Made by a program: the position numbers and the translations under genes
Notes under the pieces: generated by a model
What the model saw: only the letters and a program-made list of their open reading frames with translations
Told to the model about the DNA's origin: nothing
Database searches by the model: none
Source: Actinomycetes bacterium
Lineage (GTDB): Bacteria; Actinomycetota; Actinomycetes; Propionibacteriales; Propionibacteriaceae
DNA: 35,605 nucleotides
Reading direction: 5' to 3'
Assembly: GCA_023419175.1 (NCBI GenBank)
Contig: JAEZYG010000087.1
Span: 1 to 35,605, forward strand
Part shown: positions 15,706 to 24,003 of the stretch, one piece after another
Layout: each line of letters starts with the position of its first letter
Numbering within the stretch: position 1 is the stretch's first letter

Positions 15706-16367
15706 GTGAGTCCTACACAATCGATGTGCTGAGCGCTGAGGGTAAGAAGGCTGGAACGGTTGAATTGCCCGCCGCCTATTTTGGTGTCGAGGTCAACGTT
15801 CCCCTGATCCATCAGGTCGTTGTCGCTCAGCAGGCAGCTGCTCGCCGTGGCACCCATTCCACCAAGACCCGTGGCGAGGTTTCCGGATCGGGAGCTAAGC
15901 CGTGGCGTCAGAAGGGCACCGGTCGCGCTCGTCATGGTGACCGCATCGCCCCCCAGTTCACTGGTGGTGGTGTCGCTCACGGGCCAAAGCCTCATGGCTA
16001 TGCCCAGCGCACCCCCAAGAAGATGATCCAGGCCGCTTTGCGCGGAGCTTTGTCCGATCGCGCAGCTGAGAATTTGATCTTCGTGGTCGATCAGCTCGCC
16101 GCTGGAGACAAACCCTCCACCAAGGCAGCTCAGGCTCAGTTGAGCGCTCTCGGCGATTTCGTGCGCTACCTCGTGGTGCTCGAACGCGACGATGTAAACG
16201 CCTGGCTGAGCGTTCGCAATATCCCTGGTGTACACGTACTGAGCTACGATCAGCTGAATGCCTATGACGTGGTTGTATCTGATGCCGTCGTCTTCACTAA
16301 GGCCGCTTTCGACAAATTCGTCGCTGGCGCCAAAGGTGACAAGAAGGCTGAGGAGGAGCAGAAGTGA
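15702..16367 (+). CDS. rplD: 50S ribosomal protein L4
   Basis: The 221-residue L4 binds 23S rRNA and lines the exit tunnel. The tunnel-loop region RGEVSGSGAKPWRQKGTGRARHGD is intact. The GTG start at 15702 overlaps the rplC stop by 4 nt (GTGA), implying translational coupling. In enterobacteria L4 represses its own operon through the S10 leader; whether it acts on the leader at 14473-14722 is unknown. Confidence 0.98.
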   Translation: MSESYTIDVLSAEGKKAGTVELPAAYFGVEVNVPLIHQVVVAQQAAARRGTHSTKTRGEVSGSGAKPWRQKGTGRARHGDRIAPQFTGGGVAHGPKPHGYAQRTPKKMIQAALRGALSDRAAENLIFVVDQLAAGDKPSTKAAQAQLSALGDFVRYLVVLERDDVNAWLSVRNIPGVHVLSYDQLNAYDVVVSDAVVFTKAAFDKFVAGAKGDKKAEEEQK

Positions 16368-16672
16368 GCGATTTCAAGATCACTGATCCGCGCGATATCA
16401 TTCTCGCGCCAGTCGTCTCCGAGAAGAGCTACCAGCTCCTCGACGAAAATAAGTACACCTTCATCGTGGATCCGCGAGCCAATAAAACCCAGATCAAGAT
16501 CGCAATCGAAAAGATCTTCGGGGTTAAGGTGGTCAGCGTCAACACGATGAACCGCTCCGGTAAGACTCGCCGTACCCGTTTTGGGCTCGGACGTCGTAGC
16601 GACACGAAGCGTGCAATCGTTAGCGTGGCGCCCGGAGAACGCATCGACATCTTCCAAGGCCCGGTGGCCTGA
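16364..16672 (+). CDS. rplW: 50S ribosomal protein L23
   Basis: The 102-residue L23 sits at the tunnel exit and docks trigger factor and SRP. DPRDIILAPVVSEKSYQLLDENKYTFIVD and the basic RSGKTRRTRFGLGRRSDTKRAIV segment are typical. The GTG start overlaps the rplD stop by 4 nt (GTGA), the same coupling as between rplC and rplD. Confidence 0.98.
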   Translation: MSDFKITDPRDIILAPVVSEKSYQLLDENKYTFIVDPRANKTQIKIAIEKIFGVKVVSVNTMNRSGKTRRTRFGLGRRSDTKRAIVSVAPGERIDIFQGPVA

Positions 16673-16701
16673 GCCGAGCTAGACAAGGAACGACGAGACT
16701 A

Positions 16702-17538
16702 ATGGCAATTCGCAAGTACAAGCCGACCACTCCTGGTCGCCGCGGTGCGAGCGTCTCCGACTTCTCTGAAGTCACGCGCTCGACTCCGGAAAAGTCGTTG
16801 CTCGTGCCCCAGAAAAAGACTGGTGGCCGCAACAACCAAGGTCGCATTACCACTCGCCATATCGGCGGTGGACACAAGCAGGCCTATCGCATTATCGACT
16901 TCAAGCGTTACGACAAGGACGGTGTCCCGGCAAAGGTCGCTCACATCGAGTACGACCCGAACCGTACCGCCCGTATCGCACTGCTGCACTATGTGGACGG
17001 CGAGAAGCGTTATATTATCGCTCCCGCTGGACTCAAGCAGGGCATGAAGGTCGTTGCTGGTCCTGAGGCCGATATCAAGCCCGGTAACAACCTTCCTCTT
17101 CGCAATATCCCCGTCGGTACCACCGTCCACGCTGTGGAGATGCGTCCCGGTGGTGGAGCTAAGATGGCTCGTTCTGCTGGCGCTGAGATTCAGCTGGTTG
17201 CACGTGAAGGCAAGATGGCAACCTTGCGCATGCCCTCGGGTGAAATGCGTATGGTAGACGTCCGTTGCCGTGCAACTGTTGGATCTGTTGGCAATGCTGA
17301 ACAGTCCAATATTCACTGGGGTAAGGCTGGACGTATGCGCTGGAAGGGCGTTCGTCCGACCGTCCGCGGTGTTGTGATGAACCCCCATGACCACCCGCAC
17401 GGTGGTGGTGAGGGTCGTACCTCGGGTGGTCGTCACCCGGTGTCCCCGTGGGGTAAGCCTGAAGGCCGTACCCGCAGCAAGAAGAAGGCCAGCAATAAGC
17501 TGATCATCCGTCGCCGTAAGACCGGCAAGAAGCGCTGA
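16702..17538 (+). CDS. rplB: 50S ribosomal protein L2
   Basis: The 278-residue L2 is a core 50S protein needed for subunit joining and peptidyl-transferase activity. It shows the N-terminal MAIRKYKPTTPGRRG and the highly conserved NPHDHPHGGGEGRTSGGRHPVSPWGKP-type segment, including the histidine pair implicated near the active centre. Start ATG at 16702, 29 nt after rplW, with AAGGA upstream. Confidence 0.98.
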   Translation: MAIRKYKPTTPGRRGASVSDFSEVTRSTPEKSLLVPQKKTGGRNNQGRITTRHIGGGHKQAYRIIDFKRYDKDGVPAKVAHIEYDPNRTARIALLHYVDGEKRYIIAPAGLKQGMKVVAGPEADIKPGNNLPLRNIPVGTTVHAVEMRPGGGAKMARSAGAEIQLVAREGKMATLRMPSGEMRMVDVRCRATVGSVGNAEQSNIHWGKAGRMRWKGVRPTVRGVVMNPHDHPHGGGEGRTSGGRHPVSPWGKPEGRTRSKKKASNKLIIRRRKTGKKR

Positions 17539-17556
17539 TTGGGAGTCTGATCACAC

Positions 17557-17838
17557 ATGCCACGCAGCTTAAAGAAGGGCCCATTCGTTGACGAGCATCT
17601 CGCCAAGAAGGTCGAAGCTCAAAACGAAAAAGGCACCCATAACGTAATCAAGACCTGGTCTCGTCGTTCGATGATCACGCCCGACATGCTGGGTCATACC
17701 ATCGCCGTTCACGATGGCCGCAAGCACGTTCCGGTGTTCATCACCGAATCGATGATCGGTCATAAGCTCGGAGAGTTCGCACCCACGCGAACCTTCCGTG
17801 GCCACGTGAAGGAAGACAAGAAGAGCCGCCGGCGCTGA
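17557..17838 (+). CDS. rpsS: 30S ribosomal protein S19
   Basis: The 93-residue S19 forms part of the 30S head with S13. MPRSLKKGPFVDEHLAKKV and GHKLGEFAPTRTFRGHV are canonical. Start ATG at 17557, 18 nt after rplB, with GGGAG upstream. Confidence 0.98.
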   Translation: MPRSLKKGPFVDEHLAKKVEAQNEKGTHNVIKTWSRRSMITPDMLGHTIAVHDGRKHVPVFITESMIGHKLGEFAPTRTFRGHVKEDKKSRRR

Positions 17839-17867
17839 GCCAGGAAGACTAAGGAACTGATTCAACA

Positions 17868-18272
17868 ATGAGCAAAACCAACGAGCGACCCAGCCGTCGC
17901 CTTGCCCTGCTCGGGGATCGGCCTGGCTCCTACGCGATCGCCCGCCACGTCCGCATGAGCCCCATGAAGGTTCGTCGCGTGGTCGATCTCGTTCGCGGGA
18001 TGGACGTCAAAGATGCCCTGACCACCTTGAAGTTCGCTCCGCAAGCCGCAAGCGAGCCTGTCTACAAGGTCGTTGCATCTGCCGTCGCCAACGCCGAAAA
18101 CACCGAGTCTCTTCATGCAGACGAGCTCTATATCTCGCAGGCATTTGTCGATGAAGGCGTTACCATGCGCCGCATTCGTCCGCGAGCTAAGGGTTCGGCA
18201 AGCCGTATCTATAAGCGCGCCAGCCACATCACCGTGGTTGTCGAGCCCCGTCACAGCGAAAAGGAGGCCTGA
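17868..18272 (+). CDS. rplV: 50S ribosomal protein L22
   Basis: The 134-residue L22 contacts all 23S domains, and its beta-hairpin narrows the exit tunnel. The family core ARHVRMSPMKVRRVVDLVRG and the hairpin MRRIRPRAKGSASRIYKRASHI are intact. It carries a short actinobacterial N-terminal extension before the core. ATG at 17868, 29 nt after rpsS. Confidence 0.98.
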   Translation: MSKTNERPSRRLALLGDRPGSYAIARHVRMSPMKVRRVVDLVRGMDVKDALTTLKFAPQAASEPVYKVVASAVANAENTESLHADELYISQAFVDEGVTMRRIRPRAKGSASRIYKRASHITVVVEPRHSEKEA

Positions 18273-18274
18273 GC

Positions 18275-19096
18275 ATGGGACAGAAAATCAACCCGATTGG
18301 CTTCCGCCTCGGTGTGACCACCGATCACACTGCCCGGTGGTATGCCGATAAGCAGTATGCCGAGTTCGTCGGCGAGGACGCCAAGGTTCGTGACTATTTG
18401 CGCAAGACCCTTGAGCGTGCTGGCATCTCGCGTATTGAGATTGAGCGCCGTTCTGAGCGCGTCACCATCTTCCTTCACGCTGCCCGTCCGGGTATCGTGA
18501 TCGGACGCAATGGTGCCGAGGCGGAGCGCGTTCGCGCCGAGCTTGAAAAGCTCACCGGCAAGCAGATTCAGTTGAATATCCTCGAGGTTCGTAACCCCGA
18601 GACCGATGCTCAACTGGTTGCCCAAGGGATCGCTGAGCAGCTTGGAGCTCGCGTTGCCTTCCGTCGCGCCATGCGTAAAGCCCAGCAGTCGGCTATGCGT
18701 TCCGGTGCGAAGGGTATTCGCGTCAAGTGCTCCGGACGTCTCGGCGGCGCTGAGATGAGCCGTTCCGAGGGATACCGTGATGGTCGTGTTCCCCTCCACA
18801 CCTTGCGTGCGGATATCGACTACGGCTTCTATGAGGCTCGTACCACCTTCGGACGTATCGGCGTCAAGGTCTGGATCTATAAGGGCGACGTCACCGGTAC
18901 CCGTGCTGAGCGCGCTGCCCAAAAGGCCGCACGTCAGCAGGCTCCTTCCCGCGGCGGACGCAATAACCGTCGTCCCGGACGTGGAGAAGGACGCGGACGT
19001 CGTCGTGCGAACGACGCTCGTGCAGAGGCCAAGAAGTCCGAAGCACCCGCTGCCAGCGCCGATAACAGCGCTGCATCTGAGAACGCAGGAGCCTGA
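18275..19096 (+). CDS. rpsC: 30S ribosomal protein S3
   Basis: The 273-residue S3 lies at the mRNA entry channel. It begins MGQKINPIGFRLG, has a type II KH domain with the GRNG loop (IVIGRNGAEAERV), and the C-domain KVWIYKGDV. After about residue 215 it has a low-complexity tail, first rich in Arg/Gly and then in Ala/Ser/Glu, longer than the E. coli protein, as is common in actinobacteria. AAGGAGG precedes the ATG; the gap from rplV is 2 nt. Confidence 0.98.
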   Translation: MGQKINPIGFRLGVTTDHTARWYADKQYAEFVGEDAKVRDYLRKTLERAGISRIEIERRSERVTIFLHAARPGIVIGRNGAEAERVRAELEKLTGKQIQLNILEVRNPETDAQLVAQGIAEQLGARVAFRRAMRKAQQSAMRSGAKGIRVKCSGRLGGAEMSRSEGYRDGRVPLHTLRADIDYGFYEARTTFGRIGVKVWIYKGDVTGTRAERAAQKAARQQAPSRGGRNNRRPGRGEGRGRRRANDARAEAKKSEAPAASADNSAASENAGA

Positions 19097-19098
19097 AT

Positions 19099-19518
19099 AT
19101 GCTGATTCCTCGTCGCGTTAAATACCGCAAGCAGCATCGTCCGACTCGTCGCGGACTTGCCAAGGGCGGTACTGAGCTCGCTTTCGGTGAGTTCGGTATC
19201 CAAGCTCTTGAGCAGTCCTATATGACGAACCGTCAGATTGAAGCTGCCCGTATCGCAATGACCCGTCACATCCGCCGTGGCGGTAAAGTGTGGATTACGG
19301 TCTACCCTGACCGTCCGCTGACCAAGCACCCTGCGGAATCCCGTATGGGTTCGGGTAAAGGCTCCCCAGAGTTCTGGGTTGCCAATGTCAAGCCCGGTCG
19401 CGTGGTCTTCGAGCTGTCCGGTGTAGCTGAGGACGTAGCCCGAGAGGCGTTGCGTCTGGCTATTCATAAGCTGCCTTTCAAGGCTCGCGTTATCAAGCGT
19501 GAAACAGGTGAGAACTGA
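19099..19518 (+). CDS. rplP: 50S ribosomal protein L16
   Basis: The 139-residue L16 helps position A-site tRNA. MLIPRRVKYRKQHRPTRRGLAKGG, RHIRRGGKVWITVYPDRPLTKHPAESRMGSGKGSPEFWV and the C-terminal KLPFKARVI are full family matches. ATG at 19099, 2 nt after rpsC. Confidence 0.98.
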   Translation: MLIPRRVKYRKQHRPTRRGLAKGGTELAFGEFGIQALEQSYMTNRQIEAARIAMTRHIRRGGKVWITVYPDRPLTKHPAESRMGSGKGSPEFWVANVKPGRVVFELSGVAEDVAREALRLAIHKLPFKARVIKRETGEN

Positions 19519-19520
19519 TC

Positions 19521-19760
19521 ATGGCGAAGAATGCATTGAACGCAGCCGAGCTGCGTGGACTGTCCGGCAAGGAATTGCGTGAGCGCGTCACCGAGCTGAA
19601 AGAAGAGCTGTTCAACCTCAATTTCCAGAAGGTGACCGGACAGCTTGCCTCCACCGCTCGTTTACGTGAGGTCCGCAAGGACATCGCCCGTATCTACACC
19701 GTCTTGAGCGAGCGTGAGAAGGGCATTATTGAAGATCCCGACCAGAAGGCTGAAGCATGA
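19521..19760 (+). CDS. rpmC: 50S ribosomal protein L29
   Basis: The 79-residue L29 is a two-helix protein near the tunnel exit. LRGLSGKELRERVTELKEELFNLNFQKVTGQL is diagnostic. The gap to rplP is 2 nt, and its stop overlaps the rpsQ start by 4 nt (ATGA). Confidence 0.97.
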   Translation: MAKNALNAAELRGLSGKELRERVTELKEELFNLNFQKVTGQLASTARLREVRKDIARIYTVLSEREKGIIEDPDQKAEA

Positions 19761-20035
19761 GCGAAACCACTACTACTGAAGCCGCACGTGCGGGACGCAA
19801 AGTCCGCGAAGGTCTTGTCGTCTCCGACAAGATGGACAAGACCATCGTCGTGGCAGTTGAGGATCGCGTGAAGCACAAGCTTTACGGCAAGGTCATGAGC
19901 CAAACCACCAAGTTGAAGGCTCATGACGAGGCCAATGAGGCTGGCGTGGGAGACCGCGTTCGCGTCATGGAGACTCGTCCTCTTTCTGCCACCAAGCGTT
20001 GGCGTTTGATCGAGGTCGTCGAAAAGGCGAAGTGA
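19757..20035 (+). CDS. rpsQ: 30S ribosomal protein S17
   Basis: The 92-residue S17 is a primary 16S-binding OB-fold protein. GLVVSDKMDKTIVVAVEDRVKHKLYGK and MVTRPLSATKRWRL-like MET-RPLSATKRWRLIEVVEKAK are canonical. ATG at 19757 overlaps rpmC. It is the last gene before a strong terminator. Confidence 0.97.
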   Translation: MSETTTTEAARAGRKVREGLVVSDKMDKTIVVAVEDRVKHKLYGKVMSQTTKLKAHDEANEAGVGDRVRVMETRPLSATKRWRLIEVVEKAK

Positions 20036-20055
20036 TCTCGAGATAATCTGATATC

Positions 20056-20092
20056 GGGGTGGGGTAGTCTAACTACCTCACCCCCATTTTTT
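20056..20092 (+). terminator. Terminator ending the S10 operon
   Basis: A 13-bp stem with one GU pair (20056-20068 with 20072-20084, 3-nt loop) is followed after two bases by six T residues. It separates rpsQ from rplN, so the S10 and spc groups are distinct transcripts here. Confidence 0.92.
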
Positions 20093-20116
20093 AGGCGAAT
20101 CCTCTTATACGCCAGA

Positions 20117-20146
20117 TTGTTATTCCAGGCTCAACTGGGTTATCCT
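20117..20146 (+). promoter_or_regulatory. Candidate promoter of the spc operon
   Basis: TTGTTA (20117-20122) and TATCCT (20141-20146) are 18 nt apart, just downstream of the S10 terminator. Match quality is moderate (4 of 6 each). Confidence 0.4.
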
Positions 20147-20314
20147 GGTTGGGTTGCCCAGGACTGTGCCCTTGTATCCTCTGCGCGATCGAGGGGACCT
20201 TTTCTGGGTGAAAGCACCGGAATCGGTGCGCCATGACCACCCCGTCTGGCAAAATCCAGGCGGATTATCGAGTTTCACTAGGCCTGTAAGGGAACCGGTG
20301 AGACAGGAGAAAAC
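20147..20314 (+). promoter_or_regulatory. Structured leader of the spc operon (rplN)
   Basis: Three consecutive hairpins can form in this leader. They are gcaccg-gaat-cggtgc (20214-20229), ccgtctgg-N6-ccaggcgg (20242-20263, one GU) and cctgt / acagg (20283-20287, 20303-20307). The last overlaps the rplN ribosome binding site AGGAGA (20305-20310) and could mask it. No known motif was matched. Confidence 0.45.
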
Positions 20315-20683
20315 ATGATCCAGCAAGAGACGCGACTGAAGGTCGCCGACAACACTGGTGCCAAGGAGATCTTGTGCATCCGTGTTCTCGGAGGCTCCAT
20401 GCGTCGCTACGCCGGCCTCGGTGACATGATCGTCGCCACCGTCAAGGACGCTATCCCTGGTGGAAACGTCAAGAAGGGTGACGTGGTCAAAGCCGTTGTC
20501 GTGCGCACGAAGAAACAGCATCGTCGTCCCGACGGTTCCTATATCGCATTTGACGAAAATGCCGCGGTGATCTTGAAGAACGACGGGGAACCCCGTGGTA
20601 CCCGTATCTTCGGACCGGTCGCCCGTGAGCTGCGTGACAAGAAGTTCATGCGTATCGTCTCGCTCGCCCCGGAGGTGATCTGA
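20315..20683 (+). CDS. rplN: 50S ribosomal protein L14
   Basis: The 122-residue L14 forms inter-subunit contacts with 16S rRNA. MIQQETRLKVADNTGAKEILCIRVLGGS is canonical. ATG at 20315 with AGGAGA five nt upstream. It is first in the spc transcript. Confidence 0.98.
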   Translation: MIQQETRLKVADNTGAKEILCIRVLGGSMRRYAGLGDMIVATVKDAIPGGNVKKGDVVKAVVVRTKKQHRRPDGSYIAFDENAAVILKNDGEPRGTRIFGPVARELRDKKFMRIVSLAPEVI

Positions 20684-20684
20684 G

Positions 20685-21050
20685 TTGAAGCTCAAGAAGG
20701 GTGACCGCGTCAAGGTCATTGCAGGTAAGGACAAGGGTGTTGTCGGTGAGATCATCGCCGTCTATCCCGAAAAAGAGCGTGTGACCGTCCAGGGTGTCAA
20801 CATCATGAAGCGCCACGTGCGCGATTTCGCTGACCCCAATACTGGACGCACCAGCAAGGGTGGAATCGTTACCTCCGAAGCTCCGATTCACGTCTCCAAC
20901 GTCCAGTTGGTTGTGCGCGATGGAGATAAGGAAGTCGTGACCCGCGTGGGCTATAACCGCGAGCAGGTGACCAAGAAGCGTTCCGACGGTTCTGAGTACA
21001 CCGGCACCCGCGCTATCCGCATCGCACGCAAGACCGGGAAGGAAATCTGA
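20685..21050 (+). CDS. rplX: 50S ribosomal protein L24 (TTG start)
   Basis: The 121-residue L24 initiates 50S assembly. MKLKKGDRVKVIAGKDKGVVGEI holds the KOW motif. The start is TTG at 20685. No ATG or GTG lies at the family start, and GGAGGTGAT (20671-20679) precedes it at good spacing. The gap to rplN is 1 nt, and the stop overlaps the rplE ATG by one base. Confidence 0.96.
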   Translation: MKLKKGDRVKVIAGKDKGVVGEIIAVYPEKERVTVQGVNIMKRHVRDFADPNTGRTSKGGIVTSEAPIHVSNVQLVVRDGDKEVVTRVGYNREQVTKKRSDGSEYTGTRAIRIARKTGKEI

Positions 21051-21736
21051 TGGCACGCAAGAGCGAATCCACCATCAAGGTTGCGCAGCTCGCTCGCGCT
21101 ACCGCAGAGCAGACCCCCCGTTTGAAGAAGCGCTATCTGGACGAAATCGTGCCGGCTATGCGCGAGCAATTCTCCTATGCCAACGTCATGCAGATCCCCG
21201 GTCTGGTCAAGATCGTGGTGAATATGGGTGTGGGAGATGCGGCTCACGACTCCAAGGTATTAGAAGGGGCGATTAACGATTTGACCCTCATCACCGGGCA
21301 GAAGCCTCAGGTGACCAAGGCTCGCAAGTCGATCGCTCAGTTCAAGCTTCGCGAAGGACAGCCCATCGGTTGCCACGTCACCATGCGCGGCGATCGCATG
21401 TGGGAATTCGCTGACCGTTTGCTCACCTTGGCCTTGCCCCGAATCCGTGACTTCCGCGGTTTGAACTCCAATCAGTTCGACGGCAATGGCAATTACACCT
21501 TCGGTCTGAACGAGCAGGTGATGTTCCACGAGATCGATCAGGACAAGATCGATCGTCTGCGTGGTATGGACATCACTTTTGTGACCTCGGCTACCACCGA
21601 TGAAGAGGGCAAGGCATTGCTCAAGCTCCTCGGCTTCCCCTTCAAGGCCGTAGACGATGTCAAAGCTGCCAAAAAGGGCAAGATGAGTTTCAAGTCCAAG
21701 TCGGCTGCGAAGGCCGCGATGAAGAGGAAGAAGTGA
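21050..21736 (+). CDS. rplE: 50S ribosomal protein L5
   Basis: The 228-residue L5 binds 5S rRNA and contacts P-site tRNA. PGLVKIVVNMGVGDAAHDSK, TGQKPQVTKARKSIAQFKLREG and RIRDFRGL are typical. It carries a basic C-terminal tail of about 25 residues (AAKKGKMSFKSKSAAKAAMK) beyond the bacterial core, and a slightly long N-terminus. ATG at 21050. Confidence 0.97.
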   Translation: MARKSESTIKVAQLARATAEQTPRLKKRYLDEIVPAMREQFSYANVMQIPGLVKIVVNMGVGDAAHDSKVLEGAINDLTLITGQKPQVTKARKSIAQFKLREGQPIGCHVTMRGDRMWEFADRLLTLALPRIRDFRGLNSNQFDGNGNYTFGLNEQVMFHEIDQDKIDRLRGMDITFVTSATTDEEGKALLKLLGFPFKAVDDVKAAKKGKMSFKSKSAAKAAMKRKK

Positions 21737-21743
21737 GCGCGCC

Positions 21744-21929
21744 ATGGCGAAAACTGCTCTGAAGGTAAAGCAGGCCCGCAAGCCGAAGTTCAAGGTGCGT
21801 GCCTATACCCGTTGCCAGCGCTGCGGACGTCCGAAGTCGGTTTACCGTGCCTTCGGCCTCTGCCGCGTCTGCCTGCGCACCCTCGCCCATGCTGGCGAAT
21901 TGCCGGGCGTAACCAAGTCCTCCTGGTGA
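21744..21929 (+). CDS. rpsZ: 30S ribosomal protein S14, zinc-binding short form
   Basis: The 61-residue protein is the C+ (type Z) S14. CQRCGRP and CRVCLR supply the four zinc-ligand cysteines. Length and ending (HAGELPGVTKSSW) match this class. Zinc-free paralogues exist in many actinobacteria elsewhere. ATG at 21744, 7 nt after rplE. Confidence 0.97.
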   Translation: MAKTALKVKQARKPKFKVRAYTRCQRCGRPKSVYRAFGLCRVCLRTLAHAGELPGVTKSSW

Positions 21930-21997
21930 GAAGACCACAAACTATCAAACGCGGTAGGTCCTACGGGAAACCGCTGCGAGAAAGAGGCTGACAAGCC

Positions 21998-22405
21998 ATG
22001 ACTATGACCGATCCGATCGCAGACATGCTGACGCGTCTGCGTAACGCGAATCAGGCACATCACGACGAAACCAGCATGCCCCACTCGAAGATCAAGGCTG
22101 GTATCGCCGAGATCCTCAAGCAGGAAGGTTATATCGCCAACTATGAGGTGAAAGACCCTGCTGCTGGTGAGGTAGGCAAGACCTTGACCATCACCTTGAA
22201 GTACGGCGACGATCGCCAGCGTTCTATCGCTGGTCTGCGCCGTATCTCCAAGCCCGGTCTGCGTGTCTACGCCAAGTCCAACAATCTGCCGAAGGTTCTC
22301 GGCGGTATGGGAATTGCGATTATTTCGACTTCCCAGGGACTGATGACCGATCGACAGGCCCACATGAAATCCGTTGGCGGGGAAGTCCTCGCCTACGTAT
22401 GGTGA
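21998..22405 (+). CDS. rpsH: 30S ribosomal protein S8
   Basis: The 135-residue S8 binds the 16S central domain. MTMTDPIADMLTRLRNANQA and the C-terminal GIAIISTSQGLMTDRQA are canonical. The 68-nt spacer before it contains a small hairpin (21951-21974). S8 is the spc repressor in E. coli; no equivalent site is proven here. Confidence 0.98.
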   Translation: MTMTDPIADMLTRLRNANQAHHDETSMPHSKIKAGIAEILKQEGYIANYEVKDPAAGEVGKTLTITLKYGDDRQRSIAGLRRISKPGLRVYAKSNNLPKVLGGMGIAIISTSQGLMTDRQAHMKSVGGEVLAYVW

Positions 22406-22433
22406 GCGACGGAACTGAGGAGGAGAAAGAACA

Positions 22434-22976
22434 ATGTCACGTATTGGCAGACTCCCGATCACCGTTCCGTCCGGTGTCGAGGTAAATCTGGATGGACAGC
22501 ATGTGGAGGTGAAAGGCCCCAAGGGTACTCTCACTCGTACGATCGCTGAGCCCATCACTATCAAGAAGAACGAGGAAGGCCAGCTGGTCGTCGAGCGTCC
22601 GAATGATGAGCGCGATTCTCGCGCCCTGCACGGACTGTCCCGCACCCTGGTGAACAATATGGTCATCGGCGTAACCGAGGGATATACCAAGACTCTCGAA
22701 ATCGTCGGTGTCGGTTATCGTGTGGTAGCCAAAGGCCCGAACCAGCTTGAGTTCGCCCTCGGCTTTTCCCATCCGGTGATCGTCAACGCCCCAGAGGGAA
22801 TCACCTTTGAAGTCGAAACCCCCACCCGTTTGCACGTGCGCGGTATCGACAAGCAGGTTGTCGGTGAGGTAGCGGCGAATATCCGCAAGCTGCGCAAGCC
22901 AGAACCCTATAAGGGTAAGGGTGTTCGCTACCAGGGCGAGCATGTGCGTCGCAAGGCTGGAAAGGCTGGTAAGTGA
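22434..22976 (+). CDS. rplF: 50S ribosomal protein L6
   Basis: The 180-residue L6 sits near the factor-binding site. MSRIGRLPITVPSGVEV, MVIGVTEGYTKTLEIVGVGYR and RKPEPYKGKGVRYQGEHVRRKAGK are diagnostic. ATG at 22434 follows GAGGAG; the stop overlaps rplR by 4 nt. Confidence 0.98.
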   Translation: MSRIGRLPITVPSGVEVNLDGQHVEVKGPKGTLTRTIAEPITIKKNEEGQLVVERPNDERDSRALHGLSRTLVNNMVIGVTEGYTKTLEIVGVGYRVVAKGPNQLEFALGFSHPVIVNAPEGITFEVETPTRLHVRGIDKQVVGEVAANIRKLRKPEPYKGKGVRYQGEHVRRKAGKAGK

Positions 22977-23362
22977 TCATGAGTAGCTCTTTGACTGTAC
23001 GTAAGCACCAGGCGGCTCGTCTGGCTGCACGTAAGCGCCGCGCTGCCCGTGGTCGCAAGAAGATCTTCGGCTATCCGGAGCGTCCCCGTCTGGTCGTGAC
23101 CCGTAGCGCCCGTCACCTGTTCGTCCAGGTGATTGATGATGTGAAGGGGCACACCTTAGCGAGCGCTTCCACCATGGAAGCCGATGTGCGCTCCCTCGAA
23201 GGCAACAAGACCGTCCGCGCTGAGAAGGTTGGCGAATTGATCGCCGAACGCGCCAAGGCGGCGGGTGTAGAACAGGTTGTTTTCGACCGCGCTGGCAACA
23301 AGTACCACGGACGGATTGCGGCTTTGGCTGATGCTGCCCGCAAAGCCGGCCTCGGACTCTGA
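22973..23362 (+). CDS. rplR: 50S ribosomal protein L18
   Basis: The 129-residue L18 binds 5S rRNA. RPRLVVTRSARHLFVQVIDD, VVFDRAGNKYHGRIAALADAARKAGL are canonical. Two starts are possible: GTG at 22973, overlapping the rplF stop as GTGA with AAAGG 7 nt upstream, or ATG at 22979. The GTG is preferred on spacing and coupling. Confidence 0.95.
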   Translation: MIMSSSLTVRKHQAARLAARKRRAARGRKKIFGYPERPRLVVTRSARHLFVQVIDDVKGHTLASASTMEADVRSLEGNKTVRAEKVGELIAERAKAAGVEQVVFDRAGNKYHGRIAALADAARKAGLGL

Positions 23363-23382
23363 CACGACGAAAGGATCAAACG

Positions 23383-24003
23383 ATGAGTGAATCCCAGCGC
23401 CGTGATGGCGGCCAGGGTAATGAGCGTCGTGGCCGTGAGGATCGTCGAGGCGGCCGTGACCATAACAACGATCGCGAGAGGAAAGATCAGTACCTCGAGC
23501 GCGTCGTTGCCATCAATAGGGTGGCGAAAGTCGTCCAGGGTGGACGCCGCTTCAGCTTCACCGCTCTCGTGGTGGTAGGCGATGGCGAAGGCACTGTCGG
23601 CATCGGCTATGGCAAGGCTAAGGAAGTTCCCGCCGCCATCGCTAAGGGTGTCGAAGAGGCCAAGAAGAATTTCTTCAAGGTTCCGCTGGTTCAGCGCACC
23701 ATTCCTCACCCCGTCCAAGGTGAGAAGGCAGCAGGTGTGGTCATGTTGCGTCCGGCTTCTCCCGGTACCGGTGTGATCGCAGGTGGCTCAGCTCGTGCTG
23801 TTCTCGAGTGCGCAGGTGTCGGCGACGTCTTGGCGAAATCCCTTGGATCTCCCAATGCGATCAACGTCGTCCACGCTACCGTTGCCGCTTTGAAGATGCT
23901 TGAAGAGCCCGAGCAGATCGCTAAGCGTCGCGGCAAGGCCGTTGAGGACATCGCTCCCGCCGCTTTGCTCAAGGCACGTAAGGAGGCCGTCGCACATGGC
24001 TGA
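23383..24003 (+). CDS. rpsE: 30S ribosomal protein S5
   Basis: The 206-residue S5 supports translational fidelity and mRNA entry. The double-stranded RNA-binding core starts at YLERVVAINRVAKVVQGGRRFSF. The C-terminal segment is GSPNAINVVHATVAAL. A charged N-terminal extension (RRDGGQGNERRGREDRRGG) precedes the core. ATG at 23383; its last codons overlap rpmD by 8 bp. Confidence 0.98.
   Translation: MSESQRRDGGQGNERRGREDRRGGRDHNNDRERKDQYLERVVAINRVAKVVQGGRRFSFTALVVVGDGEGTVGIGYGKAKEVPAAIAKGVEEAKKNFFKVPLVQRTIPHPVQGEKAAGVVMLRPASPGTGVIAGGSARAVLECAGVGDVLAKSLGSPNAINVVHATVAALKMLEEPEQIAKRRGKAVEDIAPAALLKARKEAVAHG

Noticed and set aside
15579..16235. 218-codon minus-strand open frame opposite rplC/rplD
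   Set aside because: Low-complexity antisense translation of conserved ribosomal genes; not a real gene.
21842..22690. 282-codon minus-strand open frame opposite rpsZ, rpsH and rplF
   Set aside because: It is a shadow of three ribosomal protein genes on the plus strand.
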